A stretch of DNA of 64,000 nucleotides from Actinomyces weissii (lineage in GTDB: Bacteria; Actinomycetota; Actinomycetes; Actinomycetales; Actinomycetaceae): assembly GCF_016598775.1 (NCBI RefSeq), contig NZ_CP066802.1, positions 2,170,001-2,234,000 on the forward strand, in the 5' to 3' direction. Both the position numbers and the translations under genes were made by a program. Positions 10,201 through 18,605 of this stretch are shown one piece after another. Numbering within the stretch: the first letter of the stretch is position 1; the number at the start of each line of letters is the position of its first letter. Under the pieces are notes generated by a model. The model saw nothing but the letters and a program-made list of their open reading frames with translations, ran no database searches and had not been told where the DNA came from.

Positions 10201-11065
10201 TGCTGCGCTGGTCGGTTACCGAGAAGCTGGAGACCTCCTCGATCTCGTCCCCGAAGAAGTCCACGCGCACGGGCCGGGGGCTGGTGGGCGGGAACAGGTC
10301 CAGGATACCGCCGCGCACCGCGAACTCCCCGCGGCTCTCCACCATGTCCACCCGCGTGTAGGCGGCGTCGGTGAGCCTGCGGGTGACCTCCTCCAGGCTG
10401 ACGGCGACGCCGGGGGCCAGGTGCACGGGCTCGAGCTCGCCCAGCCCCGCGATCACCGGGGCCAGGAGCGCCCGCACCGGCACCACCAGGACCCGGACAG
10501 GGCCGCGGGCCGCCGCGTCCGGGGCGCCGTCGTCCTCCTGCGGGTGGGCCAGACGCCGCAGCACGGCCAGGCGGGTGGCCACGGTGTCGGCGCGGGGGGA
10601 GAGCCGCTCGTGGGGCAGGGTCTCCCAGGCGGGGAAGACGGCGACCTCCGCGGCAGGCAGGTAGCAGCCCAAGGCGGCGGCCAGCTCGTCGGCCTCCCGC
10701 CCGGTTGCGGTGACCACGAGCAACGGGGTGCCGGTACGGGCCGGGTCGGCGCTGCTTGAGGCGGCGCTGCTTGAGGCGGCGCTGCTTAAGGAGGTACGGG
10801 CAGCGCCGGTGGGGACTGCCCGGCCCGCCCCGCCGTCGTCAGCCGTGCCGCCGTCAGCCGTGCCGCTGGCGGGGGCGGGCGGCTGCGCACCGGCGGCCTG
10901 GGCCACCCCCTGGGCTCCCAGGCTCATGGCGGCCAGCACCGCTGGGCGGGCCCCAGCAGGTACCACCAGGGTCCGGTCCGTGCGAGCGGAGCGGGCGGCG
11001 GCCTCCACCAGGGCCGCGGTGTCAGGTTCTTCCAGAAGCAGTGGCAGCAGAGCGGTCAGACGCAC
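7226..11065 (-). CDS. mfd: Transcription-repair coupling factor Mfd
   Basis: DNA translocase that removes stalled RNA polymerase and recruits UvrA to lesions. The 1279-residue product has the whole family layout: degenerate UvrB-like module (about 1-400), CarD-like RNA-polymerase-interaction domain (GDLVVHAQHGVGRFLEL, about 568), RecG-like helicase with Walker A GDVGYGKTEIAVRAAFKA (about 725), DEEQRFGVEHKE (about 827) and the RGRVGRG motif, and the C-terminal UvrA-inhibiting D7 domain. Odd: a low-complexity Ala/Ser/Gly insert at about 66-106 encoded by 15-bp tandem repeats. GTG 11063-11065 follows a -10 box at leaderless spacing. Confidence 0.97.
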   Translation of the reverse strand: MRLTALLPLLLEEPDTAALVEAAARSARTDRTLVVPAGARPAVLAAMSLGAQGVAQAAGAQPPAPASGTADGGTADDGGAGRAVPTGAARTSLSSAASSSAASSSADPARTGTPLLVVTATGREADELAAALGCYLPAAEVAVFPAWETLPHERLSPRADTVATRLAVLRRLAHPQEDDGAPDAAARGPVRVLVVPVRALLAPVIAGLGELEPVHLAPGVAVSLEEVTRRLTDAAYTRVDMVESRGEFAVRGGILDLFPPTSPRPVRVDFFGDEIEEVSSFSVTDQRSIEPLASVTATACRELRLTEAVRQRAARLVDQVPGAADMLEKIAQGQVVEGMESLAPVLVDQMVPLLDLVGERLVVLCEPERVRKRAEDLVATTKEFLAAAWTSAASGGSTPVDLSAAAFAHLSEARALALSTNRGWWSLTSLQASPETAVLPLRDPTSYRGRLEEAVQDIGQMAREGWSVVVATDGPGPGRRMAQLLGDGEVPSRIVTELTQAAQLRGQEGADGVVRVTQAAAGHGFVAPGVRLALLAESDLTGRASTGPRERKAVPARRSRKSVDPLSLRPGDLVVHAQHGVGRFLELARRSVGSAGSAASREYLVIEYAPSKRGQPGDRLLVPTDSLDQVSKYVGGQDPALNKMGGADWARTKSKARKAVREIAAELVRLYAARSAATGHAFGPDTPWQAELEEAFPYTETPDQLATIEDVKRDMESPQPMDRLICGDVGYGKTEIAVRAAFKAVQDGKQVAVLVPTTLLVSQHAETFSERYAGFPVRVAQLSRFQSDKESQEVLDGLAQGSIDVVVGTHRLITGQVRFKDLGLVVIDEEQRFGVEHKETLKALRTDVDVLSMSATPIPRTLEMAVTGLREMSTLATPPEDRHPILTYVGAYETKQVGAAIRRELLRDGQVFFVHNKVEDIDAVAARLSQQVPEARVATAHGQMGEHQLERVIDDFWHKEIDVLVCTTIVETGLDVSNANTLIVDRADRMGLSQLHQLRGRVGRGRERAYAYFLYPGDRTLTETSLERLRTIATNTDLGAGMQVAMKDLEIRGAGNLLGGEQSGHIAGVGFDLYVRMVSEAVSAYKKALRVGAGEQGADAAAVAAGRAEAEIDEELRVELPVDATIPEDYVSHERLRLEAYTKFASARSQEDVADVLEELADRYGPVPEAVSRLAALARLRALAASLGVREVVAQGRSVRFAPVTLAESGRMRATRLYPGTVLKPATRTIVVPAPGSARLGGGAVEGEELLRWAEVLLRAVVAGDPDYELEATRYRRRR
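10747..10867. repeat. 15-bp tandem repeats inside mfd
   Basis: Three adjacent copies of CGGCGCTGCTTGAGG (the last with one change) occupy 10747-10791, and two copies of GTCAGCCGTGCCGCC (the second with one change) occupy 10838-10867. All are multiples of three, so copy-number change would lengthen or shorten the Mfd insert without a frameshift. Confidence 0.85.
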
Positions 11066-11077
11066 ATGCGGAGTGTA
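11066..11077 (-). promoter_or_regulatory. Leaderless -10 element of mfd
   Basis: On the minus strand TACACT (11077-11072) is followed by six bases and then the GTG start of mfd. TANNNT six or seven bases before the start is the known actinobacterial leaderless arrangement. No Shine-Dalgarno sequence is present. Confidence 0.7.
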
Positions 11078-11146
11078 GATGCCCTGAAACCCGGTGGCGA
11101 AAGTCTCATCTAAGCCTTGTCACAGCTAGTCCACACGGACAGCCTC

Positions 11147-11160
11147 CAACGCTAGCGTTG
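11147..11160. promoter_or_regulatory. 14-bp palindrome upstream of the polysaccharide locus
   Basis: CAACGCTAGCGTTG is a perfect palindrome about 30 bases before the first gene of the polysaccharide island, in the divergent gap with mfd. It may be an operator for the island's left operon; the binding factor is unknown. Confidence 0.4.
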
Positions 11161-11188
11161 TGTTATCCCACTCCCTTGGAGGCCTCTT

Positions 11189-11806
11189 TTGGAACCGGAA
11201 CTCATCATTGAGGCGCTGCGACGCCGCTTCATCCTGATCGTTGCGCACGTGGTCGTGGGGCTGGCGGCGGGTATCGCCTTCGCCACCTTTGGCACGCCTG
11301 TGTTCGCCTCCTCCGCCACCGCCATCGTGGTCACCAACTCGCAGGGGAGCGACAGCAACGTCTCCGGCTCACAGCTGATCGTGGCCTCGATCATGCCCAC
11401 GATCGTGCAGCTGGGCTCCTCCCACAGCCTGCAGGCACAGGTCGCCCAGGACACCGGGCTGCCGATCGAGCAGGTCAAGGGAAATATCTCGGTGGCCAAC
11501 CCCACCACCACCTTCATGGTGGAGGTGACAGCGCACGGCGCCACCGCCGCCCAGGCACAGCAGCTGGCTGACGCCGAGGTCAAGGCCATGCGCAAGCAGA
11601 TCACCAGCATGTCCGTGACGCTGTCAGGCCAGCCTGCCCAGCTCTCCCTGGCGGACGTGGACACCGCCAACCTGCCCACCGCGCCGGTCGGCCCCTCCAA
11701 GGTCCGCTACGGGATCGTGGGCGCGGTGCTGGGCTCGACCCTGGGGGTCCTGATCGCCCTGGCACTGGACTCGCGCCTGGGTGGGCGCCGCAGTTCCTCA
11801 CGATGA
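11189..11806 (+). CDS. Wzz-like polysaccharide chain-length regulator
   Basis: Predicted membrane protein controlling polysaccharide chain length. The 205-residue product has the Wzz layout: N-terminal helix (about 14-35), an extracellular mixed domain with a helical ATAAQAQQLADAEVKAMRKQ stretch, a proline-containing approach (LPTAPVGPSK) and a C-terminal helix (about 171-193). No cytoplasmic BY-kinase domain is fused, unlike many Gram-positive CpsC/D fusions. The start is TTG 11189-11191, six bases after GGAGG. Its stop overlaps the next start as ATGA, so it is coupled to the polymerase-like gene. Confidence 0.8.
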   Translation: MEPELIIEALRRRFILIVAHVVVGLAAGIAFATFGTPVFASSATAIVVTNSQGSDSNVSGSQLIVASIMPTIVQLGSSHSLQAQVAQDTGLPIEQVKGNISVANPTTTFMVEVTAHGATAAQAQQLADAEVKAMRKQITSMSVTLSGQPAQLSLADVDTANLPTAPVGPSKVRYGIVGAVLGSTLGVLIALALDSRLGGRRSSSR

Positions 11807-13131
11807 CGACCTTCCAGGCCTCGGCCCTGGCGGGGATCAGCTCCCCGTACCAGCGGGTGCAGCAGACCTTCCGCCGGTGGAACCGCCCGGAGGTGCCCGC
11901 CTCCGAGTGGTGGTTCGCGGTGGTGCTGCTGGCACTGATCGGTCTGCGGCTCAAGCTGCCCGGTGGGGTGAACTTCGGCAACGTGCTGGCGGTGCTGGCC
12001 CTGCCCGTCACCTGGACGGCGGTGCGCCGCTCCCGTCTGTTCACGGTGCTGGCCACCCTCTCCCTGGTGGCGCTGCTGTCTGGCTTCGTGCTGCTGATGG
12101 TCAACCTGCAGTGGGCGGTGTTCGTGCGCTCCGAGCTGGTGACCACCTTCTTCCTGGTCACGCTCCTGCCGTCCGTGGCGGCTGCGATCGCCTGGGGGGC
12201 GGAGCGTCTGACCCTGCCGGGGGCGGTGGCCGCCTACTCGGTGGGGCTTACCTACATCGGGGTGCGGAACATCCCTACCACCCCGAACCCCTGGAAGTAC
12301 GTGCTGGGATACCCGGCCACGGTGCTGGTGCTGGCCCTGGTGGACCGTAGCCCCCGCTGGGTGCAGCTGCTCACGGTCCTGGGCCTGGGCGTGCTGTGGG
12401 CCGTCAACGACTCCCGTTCCATCCTCGGCTACCTGGTGATGATCGCGGGCCTGATGGTCTGGCAGGCGCTGGCGGAGAAGTTCGCCATCAAGGCCCGCAC
12501 GCCCCGTTTCCTGGCGGCCTTCCAGGTCGGTGTGCTGGGCACGCTCATGGCGGCGGTGATGGTCTCGGTGGTCTTCGCCGCCAGCAGCGGCCTGCTGGGC
12601 GACTCCGCACAGGCCCGGACCCAGGCGCAGGCATCCTCCTCCACGAACGTGGTGCTCTCAGCCCGCCCGGAGGCCGCCGCCACCTACGGCCTGATGAAGC
12701 ACCGTCCCACGGGTTTCGGCCTGGGTGTCAAACCCGGCTACGACGACGAGCGCGCGGCCATGTACGAGATGAACGGCATCGAGTACGACCCGGAGAACGG
12801 CTACGTCTACAACTACATCTTCGGGCACGGCGTGGAGCTGCACTCCTCCACCTCGGACCTGTGGGCGGCCTGCGGTATCCCTGGCGTCCTGCTGGCGCTG
12901 TTCAGCTTCGTGCTGGTGGGCTGGTCCATGATCCGTAACCTGGGTTCCTTCCACCTCTCGCCGTGGCTGTTCTTCGTGGGCATCGGGGCGCTGTGGGACA
13001 CCTTCTTCAGTCCCCTGATCACCTCCGCCCCGGGCATCGCCGTGGCAATCGGGGCCCTGCTGGCCATGAAGCCGCTGGCCCAGCAGGCCAAGCTGGTGCA
13101 CGGCACGGGCCCGCTACGTGAGCTGGCTTAG
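11803..13131 (+). CDS. O-antigen ligase/polymerase-like membrane protein
   Basis: A 442-residue hydrophobic protein with about ten to twelve membrane helices and one long extracellular loop (about 270-350) containing YGYVYN-like and FGHGVELHSSTSDLWAACGIPG segments. A large loop with conserved His followed by a helix is typical of WaaL/Wzy proteins, which polymerise or ligate lipid-linked oligosaccharides outside the membrane. In this locus, polymerisation (Wzy role) is the likelier job because a flippase, chain-length protein and priming transferase are present. Coupled to the Wzz-like gene by a 4-base overlap. Confidence 0.8.
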   Translation: MTTFQASALAGISSPYQRVQQTFRRWNRPEVPASEWWFAVVLLALIGLRLKLPGGVNFGNVLAVLALPVTWTAVRRSRLFTVLATLSLVALLSGFVLLMVNLQWAVFVRSELVTTFFLVTLLPSVAAAIAWGAERLTLPGAVAAYSVGLTYIGVRNIPTTPNPWKYVLGYPATVLVLALVDRSPRWVQLLTVLGLGVLWAVNDSRSILGYLVMIAGLMVWQALAEKFAIKARTPRFLAAFQVGVLGTLMAAVMVSVVFAASSGLLGDSAQARTQAQASSSTNVVLSARPEAAATYGLMKHRPTGFGLGVKPGYDDERAAMYEMNGIEYDPENGYVYNYIFGHGVELHSSTSDLWAACGIPGVLLALFSFVLVGWSMIRNLGSFHLSPWLFFVGIGALWDTFFSPLITSAPGIAVAIGALLAMKPLAQQAKLVHGTGPLRELA

Positions 13132-13167
13132 CCGCACCGGGGCACCGGCTCCCGCCCGGCCAGGCCT

Positions 13168-14151
13168 CTAGGACCCGGAGCCGGGCTTCTTCCGGGAGTA
13201 CTCACGCACGTCCGCGCCGAAGGCTCCCACGACCATCCCCAGGCCGCCGGCGCCGTCCACCTCGTGGCGGGCCCGCGCGGGCAGGTCCCGGCGCAGGAGG
13301 CTGGTGGCCGCCAGGGCACCCCCGAGCCCGGCCTTGACCAGGCCCTTCAGGGCGAACTTGAGCCGCAGGGGCAGGGGGCTGCCCGGGTGGGTGTCCACCC
13401 GTACCCGGGCCCAGGAGGAGCCGGAGCGGAAGGCCCGCTGCAGGGCCCAGCGGCGGTTGGCCCGCGCAGGCGGCACCCGCTTGGTGACCACCGCCTCGGC
13501 GGCGAAGCGCAGGCTGCCGCCCCCCTGGGTCAGCTGCCTGGTGAACAGGGAGTCCTCCCCTCCGGTCAGCCCGTAGCGCGGGTCAAAGGACAGCCCCAGA
13601 CGCCGCACAGTGCCCAGGTCCAGGAGCAGGTTGCCGGTGTCCGCTGAGCCCACGACCTGCCCGTCCGGGTGGCTCCAGGAGTCGAACACCCCGCTGGCCC
13701 GCACCCACTGGTCGGGGGACTGCTCAAAGCGAGGCGGGGTCGGGCCGGTGACGGCGTCGGCGCCGGTGGCCTCCCGCATCCGCAGCAGGGCGGCCAGCCA
13801 CCCCTCCTCAGGCAGCTCGTCGTCGTCAATGAAGGCCAGCAGCTGGGAGCCTGCGGACTCCGCCAGGGCCCGGTTACGGCCCGCCACGATCCCCGGCTCC
13901 GGCTCGTGGGCGTAGACCACCTCCACCGGCGGGTCAGCCTCCCGGGCCTGGGCGGCCGCCTGCACCACCGTCTGGCGGGCCCCGGCAGCCGGATCGTTGT
14001 CCACCACCAGGACCCGGGCGGCCACGGGCGCGTAGCCCTCACCGCCGCTCCTGACGGAAGCGGCCTCACGCACCAGCAGCGGCAGCACCTCCGCGAGGTA
14101 GCCGTTGCGGCGGTAGGTGAGCATCGCGATGGTCAGCCCAGATGGGGCCAT
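13168..14151 (-). CDS. Family 2 glycosyltransferase
   Basis: A GT-A fold transferase of 327 residues, probably adding one sugar to the lipid-linked repeat unit at the inner membrane face. Visible: N-terminal TIAMLTYRRNGYLAEVL, nucleotide-binding VLVVDNDP, the EPGIVAGRNRAL motif (about 85-96), the DXD-type metal site FIDDDE (109-111) and the GGEDSLFTRQL acceptor-region motif typical of this subfamily. The C-terminal segment is basic and amphipathic. It faces the polymerase gene convergently and is separated from the gene behind it by a strong hairpin, so it has its own promoter. Donor sugar unknown. Confidence 0.88.
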   Translation of the reverse strand: MAPSGLTIAMLTYRRNGYLAEVLPLLVREAASVRSGGEGYAPVAARVLVVDNDPAAGARQTVVQAAAQAREADPPVEVVYAHEPEPGIVAGRNRALAESAGSQLLAFIDDDELPEEGWLAALLRMREATGADAVTGPTPPRFEQSPDQWVRASGVFDSWSHPDGQVVGSADTGNLLLDLGTVRRLGLSFDPRYGLTGGEDSLFTRQLTQGGGSLRFAAEAVVTKRVPPARANRRWALQRAFRSGSSWARVRVDTHPGSPLPLRLKFALKGLVKAGLGGALAATSLLRRDLPARARHEVDGAGGLGMVVGAFGADVREYSRKKPGSGS

Positions 14152-14234
14152 GGTCTGTGCCTCTCAGGTTGCGGCCTCGCCCTGCTGGCGCTTGCCATGC
14201 GAGCATACCTGCACTCCTGGCGGTGACTACGTAG

Positions 14235-14278
14235 AAGGTGGTGGGCCACCGACCCGGAGGTCAGCGGCCCACCACCTT
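14235..14278 (-). terminator. Strong hairpin after the LamG/PKD gene
   Basis: A 13-bp perfect stem pairs 14235-14247 with 14266-14278; the loop itself contains a 4-bp GACC/GGTC stem. It lies just past the stop of the minus-strand gene ending at 14294. No U-tract. Confidence 0.75.
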
Positions 14279-14293
14279 GGCAATCCGGCTGCG

Positions 14294-17200
14294 TCAGCCG
14301 ACCCTGATCTCGTCCACGGCAATGGTGACGGGGGTCTCAGAGCGGCTCAGGTAACCGGTCAGGGAGATGGACCCCGGCTGGGTCAGCGGCTGGGCGCTGT
14401 CCTTGTAGAGCACGCTCCAGTCCTTGGGCTCAGCCTGCCCCGTCCACAGCTTCGCGGAGACGGTGGTGGTGCTGGTGCCGGTGGCGGAGAAGCGCAGCCT
14501 GACGGTCTCACCCGCCTTGATGCTGGGCAGCTGGGCCTCGGAGAGCCACTTCTCAGTGCCGTCCACGACCTTGAGCAGCTCGATCTTGCCGGTGCCCTCG
14601 GGGGTGACCTGCAGCTTGACCCGGTAGGAGCCTGCGTCGGTGACGCGCAGGTCCTGGTCGATGTAGACCCGGCCCGCGCTGGGCAGGGCCTCCAGCTGGA
14701 AGGAGGCGGTCAGGTCAGCGTCCGCCTGCTCCAGGGCGGGGCTGCTGACCCGGGAGCCGCTGCCGGCCTTGGCCAGGCTCATGCGCCCGGTGCCGTTGGC
14801 CACGGAGAGGGCAGAGCCGCCCCAGCGGGTGCTCCAGGTGCCGCCCTTGTCGGCCTCGCCCCAGCCAGCGGCCACGTCCTGGTCGAAGGTGGCCCGGAAG
14901 GCACCGGCCACAGGCACGTCGTTGGCGGCCGGACCGTTCTCGCGGGGGCCCTCAGGCAGGGCTGGGGCGACCTGCTTGTCCGCTGCCTTCACGGTCACGG
15001 ACTGCTCCGTCTGCGCGCTCTGCCCGCCGTCGTCAGTCACGGTGACCCGCACCGTGTAGGTGCCGGCAGCGGCATAGGAGTGCTTGGCGGTAGCTGCGGT
15101 AGTGGTCTCCTCAGCGGTGCCGTCGCCCCAGCTCCACTTGTAGCTGGCGATCTTCCCGTCGGGGTCCTGGGAGCCGGAGGCGTCAGCGGACACCGCCAGC
15201 TCAGCAGCCTCGAGCGTCAGCGCGGCCTGCGGGGCCTGGTTGGCAGGCTTTCCCTGTCCCAGCGCGTAGTGGTCACGTACCTGGTTGGCCACCAGGGCGT
15301 TGTCGTAGATAACGACGTCGTCGATGTCGGCCTCGAGGTAGATGTTGCGTGGGGCGCGTGGGAAGCCGCGCAGGTTGTCGCCACCGATGTGCCAGTAGCC
15401 CTGGAAGTCCTCGGCCTGGTTCATGCTGGTGTCCTCGGACACGGCCTGGCCGTCGACGTAGAGGACCGAGCCCGCCTCAGAAGTGGTGGCCACCACGTGG
15501 TGCCACTTGCCGTCGTTGATCGGCTGGCTGCTCTCCAGGGTCTTAACCCGGCCGGGGTACAGGCCGTAGACCAGGACGCCGTCGGTGCGCAGGTAGAGCT
15601 GGCGGTCGTGCTGGGAGGACCTGGCCTGGTAGGAGGAGCCGAAGCCCAGGAGCAGGCCGCCGGAGCGGCTGGTGGTACGCACCCAGGTCTCCAGGGAGAA
15701 GGTCTGCGGGCCGTGGATCCGCTGCTGGGAGACAGCGTATGCGGCGTTTCCGAAGGAGGTGGAGCTGCCGCTGGTGGTGGCGGGCTCGCCAGCGCGCTCC
15801 CAGCCCCAGCCATAGAGGCGGGCGTTGATGTTGCCCAGGCTGTCAGCCACGTCGCGGCCGGAGCCCTCGTCCATGCTCCACACGTTGACGGCCCCGTCAG
15901 CGGCAGCCTGGCGCCCCAGGGCGTTCAGGCCGACGCCGTCCTTGGCGGTGACGGTCACCCAGTCGGTCTGGGTGCTGGCACCGTACTTGTCGGTCACGCG
16001 GATGCGGTAGCGGTGCTGGCTGCCGGGGTCGACGAAGTCGGTGGCGGTCAGCTCCGGCAGGTCCCAGAAGGTGGAGGCCACCTTGCGGGTCCACACCGGC
16101 TTGGAGTTGGTCGTGTCCCGGAAGATCTCATAGGTGAGCATCCGGTCGTCGCTGTCCCAGTTGGCCTTCCAGCTAAAGCTCACGACACCCGGCTGGGTGG
16201 AGCGGGCACTGAACTTGTAGGCGCCGCCCTTGTCGTGCGCGGAGACCTGGTTGGGCGCGATGCTGCGCTTGGCGAAGCGGACCAGGCCCTGCTGCTGCTG
16301 GCCGTTGACGGCGGTGAACTCGCCGCCGTAGACGATGTAGTCGTCATTGCCCTCGACGGTCCAGGTGGCCTGGTGCGCGCCGGTGTAGGTCCCGGCAGTG
16401 AAGCTGGGGAAGAAGCTCAGGAGCGTGGTGGCCGGCTGGCCCTGGAAGTTCGTGTAGCCGCTGTAGGTGTTGCGCCTAACGGTGCCGACGGCCTGGTTCA
16501 CGACGGCGGTGGCGTTGTAGTGCTGCTTCCAGTTGTTGGGGAACAGGTCCACGTTGGAGCAGTCGTGCTCGTGGGAGGAGATGTAGACGACGTCCCCGGC
16601 GGGGTGGACGTCGTAGGAGTCCCCGTGGCAGTCGAGCATCCACTCCAGCTCACCAGACTGCCAGTTGAGGCGGGCCACGCCCTCGAAGGCACCGGCCCCG
16701 GAGTAGGAGGCGGTGTAGAGGCCCCGCGCGTCGGCGGCCATGCCCCACACGGCGGACTTCTTGCCAGAGGCACCGATCACGGAGGAGAGCCGGTTGTAAC
16801 GCAGCTCGCCGGTGCCCGCCTCCAGGATGGCCAGGCCGTTGCCGGGGTTCCGGTAGCCGTTGACGCTGGTGAAGGCGCCCCCGATAGCCACGCCGGTGCC
16901 GCCGGGCTCGGTGGCCACGGCGTGGACGTAGTAGTCAGGCACGCGCGCGGAGAAGGGGGTGACGGTGCGGCTGGCGACGTCGAACTCGACGATGCGCTGG
17001 CGGCGCTGCCGGTTGGCCTCGGAGAAGTAGCCGCCGGCGTAGAGCTTGGAGCCGTCAGGGGAGAGGGCCACGGCGTTCACGCCGGAGTTCAGGCTCAGCC
17101 CCAGGTTGCGCGGGGTGCCGCTACGCGGGTCGACGGCGGCGACACGGTTGGCCACCAGCCCGTTGATAGTGGTGAAGGTGCCGCCCAGGTAGATGGTGGA

Positions 17201-17581
17201 GCCGTCCGGGGAGGCCACCACGGAGCGGACCGCGGCGTTGGCGGAGGGGGCCCAGTCCAGCAGGGCGCCGGTGGTGATGTCGTAGGCGAGGGCGTTCCTG
17301 CGGGTCACGGCAGAGCCACCGGGAGTGGTGGCGGTGGTGAACTCACCGACGGCGTAGACGGTGTTGCCAACAACCTCCTGGTCCCACACAACGCCATTGA
17401 TAGACGGGGCGGGCAGGGGGTCGGCAGACACGGTCTCGTGGGGGTCGTCGACCCCAAGGTCCTGCTCCACGGCGCCAGCGTGGGACGACAGCGTGACAGC
17501 AGGCAGGATGATCGGCGCCAAGGCGACAGACACGGCGGCAACGGCCACCGCTCCGACACGACGAAGGCGGTTGGGCTTCAC
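14294..17581 (-). CDS. Secreted multidomain LamG/PKD protein
   Basis: A 1095-residue exported protein. Order: signal peptide (to about 40), a seven-motif-like beta-propeller region (about 50-440, repeated VxAxSPDGSxxYxGGxF motifs), an FN3-like domain (about 445-548), a LamG/concanavalin-type domain (about 565-775, with SLETWVRT and WHHVVATT), a PKD domain (about 785-865, SWGDGT and AGTYTVRVTVTDDGG) and a C-terminal jelly-roll-like domain (about 890-1095). LamG and PKD domains usually bind glycans or proteins; no catalytic site is recognised. The chosen GTG 17579-17581 follows GGAGG and precedes MKPN-type basic residues; an ATG 22 codons upstream lacks a good site. No LPXTG anchor. Confidence 0.85.
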   Translation of the reverse strand: MKPNRLRRVGAVAVAAVSVALAPIILPAVTLSSHAGAVEQDLGVDDPHETVSADPLPAPSINGVVWDQEVVGNTVYAVGEFTTATTPGGSAVTRRNALAYDITTGALLDWAPSANAAVRSVVASPDGSTIYLGGTFTTINGLVANRVAAVDPRSGTPRNLGLSLNSGVNAVALSPDGSKLYAGGYFSEANRQRRQRIVEFDVASRTVTPFSARVPDYYVHAVATEPGGTGVAIGGAFTSVNGYRNPGNGLAILEAGTGELRYNRLSSVIGASGKKSAVWGMAADARGLYTASYSGAGAFEGVARLNWQSGELEWMLDCHGDSYDVHPAGDVVYISSHEHDCSNVDLFPNNWKQHYNATAVVNQAVGTVRRNTYSGYTNFQGQPATTLLSFFPSFTAGTYTGAHQATWTVEGNDDYIVYGGEFTAVNGQQQQGLVRFAKRSIAPNQVSAHDKGGAYKFSARSTQPGVVSFSWKANWDSDDRMLTYEIFRDTTNSKPVWTRKVASTFWDLPELTATDFVDPGSQHRYRIRVTDKYGASTQTDWVTVTAKDGVGLNALGRQAAADGAVNVWSMDEGSGRDVADSLGNINARLYGWGWERAGEPATTSGSSTSFGNAAYAVSQQRIHGPQTFSLETWVRTTSRSGGLLLGFGSSYQARSSQHDRQLYLRTDGVLVYGLYPGRVKTLESSQPINDGKWHHVVATTSEAGSVLYVDGQAVSEDTSMNQAEDFQGYWHIGGDNLRGFPRAPRNIYLEADIDDVVIYDNALVANQVRDHYALGQGKPANQAPQAALTLEAAELAVSADASGSQDPDGKIASYKWSWGDGTAEETTTAATAKHSYAAAGTYTVRVTVTDDGGQSAQTEQSVTVKAADKQVAPALPEGPRENGPAANDVPVAGAFRATFDQDVAAGWGEADKGGTWSTRWGGSALSVANGTGRMSLAKAGSGSRVSSPALEQADADLTASFQLEALPSAGRVYIDQDLRVTDAGSYRVKLQVTPEGTGKIELLKVVDGTEKWLSEAQLPSIKAGETVRLRFSATGTSTTTVSAKLWTGQAEPKDWSVLYKDSAQPLTQPGSISLTGYLSRSETPVTIAVDEIRVG

Positions 17582-17713
17582 GAATCCTCCGGGAGGTTGT
17601 TGGGGACAGCTGGAAAACAGCCGCTTGGATGCCCTCAGTATGTGCATGCAACAGACCTGCCAAAGCGCCGCGCACCTTCATCCTGCGCGGCCCGTACGGG
17701 CATTCTGCGGACA

Positions 17714-17747
17714 CCGCAAGCGGTTTTGCAGGTCCGCTATTGCAATA
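17714..17747 (-). promoter_or_regulatory. Candidate promoter/operator of the LamG/PKD gene
   Basis: Contains CCGCAAG at 17714-17720 with TTTTGCAGG just after it, an imperfect inverted repeat related to the operators before the priming transferase, and the palindrome TATTGCAATA at 17738-17747, part of which could be a -10 box on the minus strand. About 130 bases separate it from the gene start. Confidence 0.45.
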
Positions 17748-17794
17748 TACCGACGGCGCAGACGGCCCCAACAGCCCCGGAAAACCCTTGAGCC

Positions 17795-18463
17795 TCAGGC
17801 GGAAGGTGCCGCTCCCTCAAAGACCGCGGCCTTCAGCGAGGCGTCCAGGTCCACCACGACCCGCACCTGCTCCCGCGAGTCCGCAGGCACCCGGAAGGCC
17901 ACGGAGAAGCTGACGGACTGCCCCGCCTCCACGCTGCCAGGGGCTGGCTCCGTGGCGGAGGGGTGCACCGGGGCCGGGGTGTTGTCCGCCCCGTAGTAGA
18001 AGGTCACCACCAGCGACTCCAGGGAGAGCGCCTCCGCACCCGGGTTGCTGACCGTCACCGGCACCAGCACGCCGGCACCGGCGACCTCACCGGGCTCCTC
18101 CGAGCTCAGGGAGGTGCTGGACAGCTCCCCCAGGGTGATCGTGGCTCCCGACTCCAGCACCGCCGGCTCCTGGATAGGGGCGGGAGCCAGCTGCCGCTCC
18201 GCCTCCGGGTCCCCGCTACCGCTCCCGTCCTCGCCGGACCCCACGGAGCCGCCGCCCTCAGGTGCCGGGGAGGACGTCTGCCCTAGCGGGGTGCCGCTGG
18301 CACCAGGCGTCGCCGAGGCGGTCTCGGAGGCACTGGCAGCACCAGCGGAGGCGGTGGCAGCGGCGTCCCCAGGGGCCTGCGCACGGGAGCAGCCGGGCAG
18401 CAGCACCCCCAGGCACAGAGGCAGGGCCAGCAGGACAGCGGACTTCTTCGACATACGCTTCAC
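17795..18463 (-). CDS. Secreted lipoprotein of unknown function
   Basis: A 222-residue lipoprotein with a basic start, hydrophobic segment and lipobox LPGC. A long Ala/Ser/Gly/Glu-rich linker follows, then a C-terminal beta domain (about 105-215) with VPVTVSNPGAEALSLESLVVTFYYG, reminiscent of DUF4352/Ig-like surface modules. The frame is open further upstream; GTG 18461-18463 is preferred because a TATGCT box lies seven bases before it, a leaderless spacing, and it gives a MKRMSKK start. ATG 18452-18454 is the alternative. It sits in the polysaccharide island and may be an envelope accessory; the function is not known. Confidence 0.7.
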   Translation of the reverse strand: MKRMSKKSAVLLALPLCLGVLLPGCSRAQAPGDAAATASAGAASASETASATPGASGTPLGQTSSPAPEGGGSVGSGEDGSGSGDPEAERQLAPAPIQEPAVLESGATITLGELSSTSLSSEEPGEVAGAGVLVPVTVSNPGAEALSLESLVVTFYYGADNTPAPVHPSATEPAPGSVEAGQSVSFSVAFRVPADSREQVRVVVDLDASLKAAVFEGAAPSA

Positions 18464-18473
18464 AAGCGGCAGC

Positions 18474-18531
18474 ATATAGCGCAGGCAGGCTGCGATATAG
18501 CGACATCCTGGCGCGCTGCCGACCTGCAAGG
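18474..18531. promoter_or_regulatory. Divergent promoter region with ATATAGCG repeats
   Basis: ATATAGCG occurs at 18474-18481 and 18495-18502, exactly 21 bases (two helical turns) apart; on the minus strand these read CGCTATAT and include the lipoprotein -10 candidate. ACCTGCAAGG at 18522-18531 resembles half-sites seen elsewhere in the island. The gap separates the lipoprotein gene from the rightward glycosyltransferase genes. Confidence 0.4.
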
Positions 18532-18605
18532 GTCGCCACCCCTGGCGCGCATGTACCCTGACAAGGGCCGTGAGCTAGAACCGCAGGAGAGTATGGAGGT
18601 ACCGG

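Noticed and set aside
14117-17791. Plus-strand open frame of over 1200 codons opposite the LamG/PKD gene
   Set aside because: It is the antisense shadow of a real gene with recognisable domains; its translation is Gly/Val/Asp-rich low complexity, as expected from GC-biased codons read backwards.
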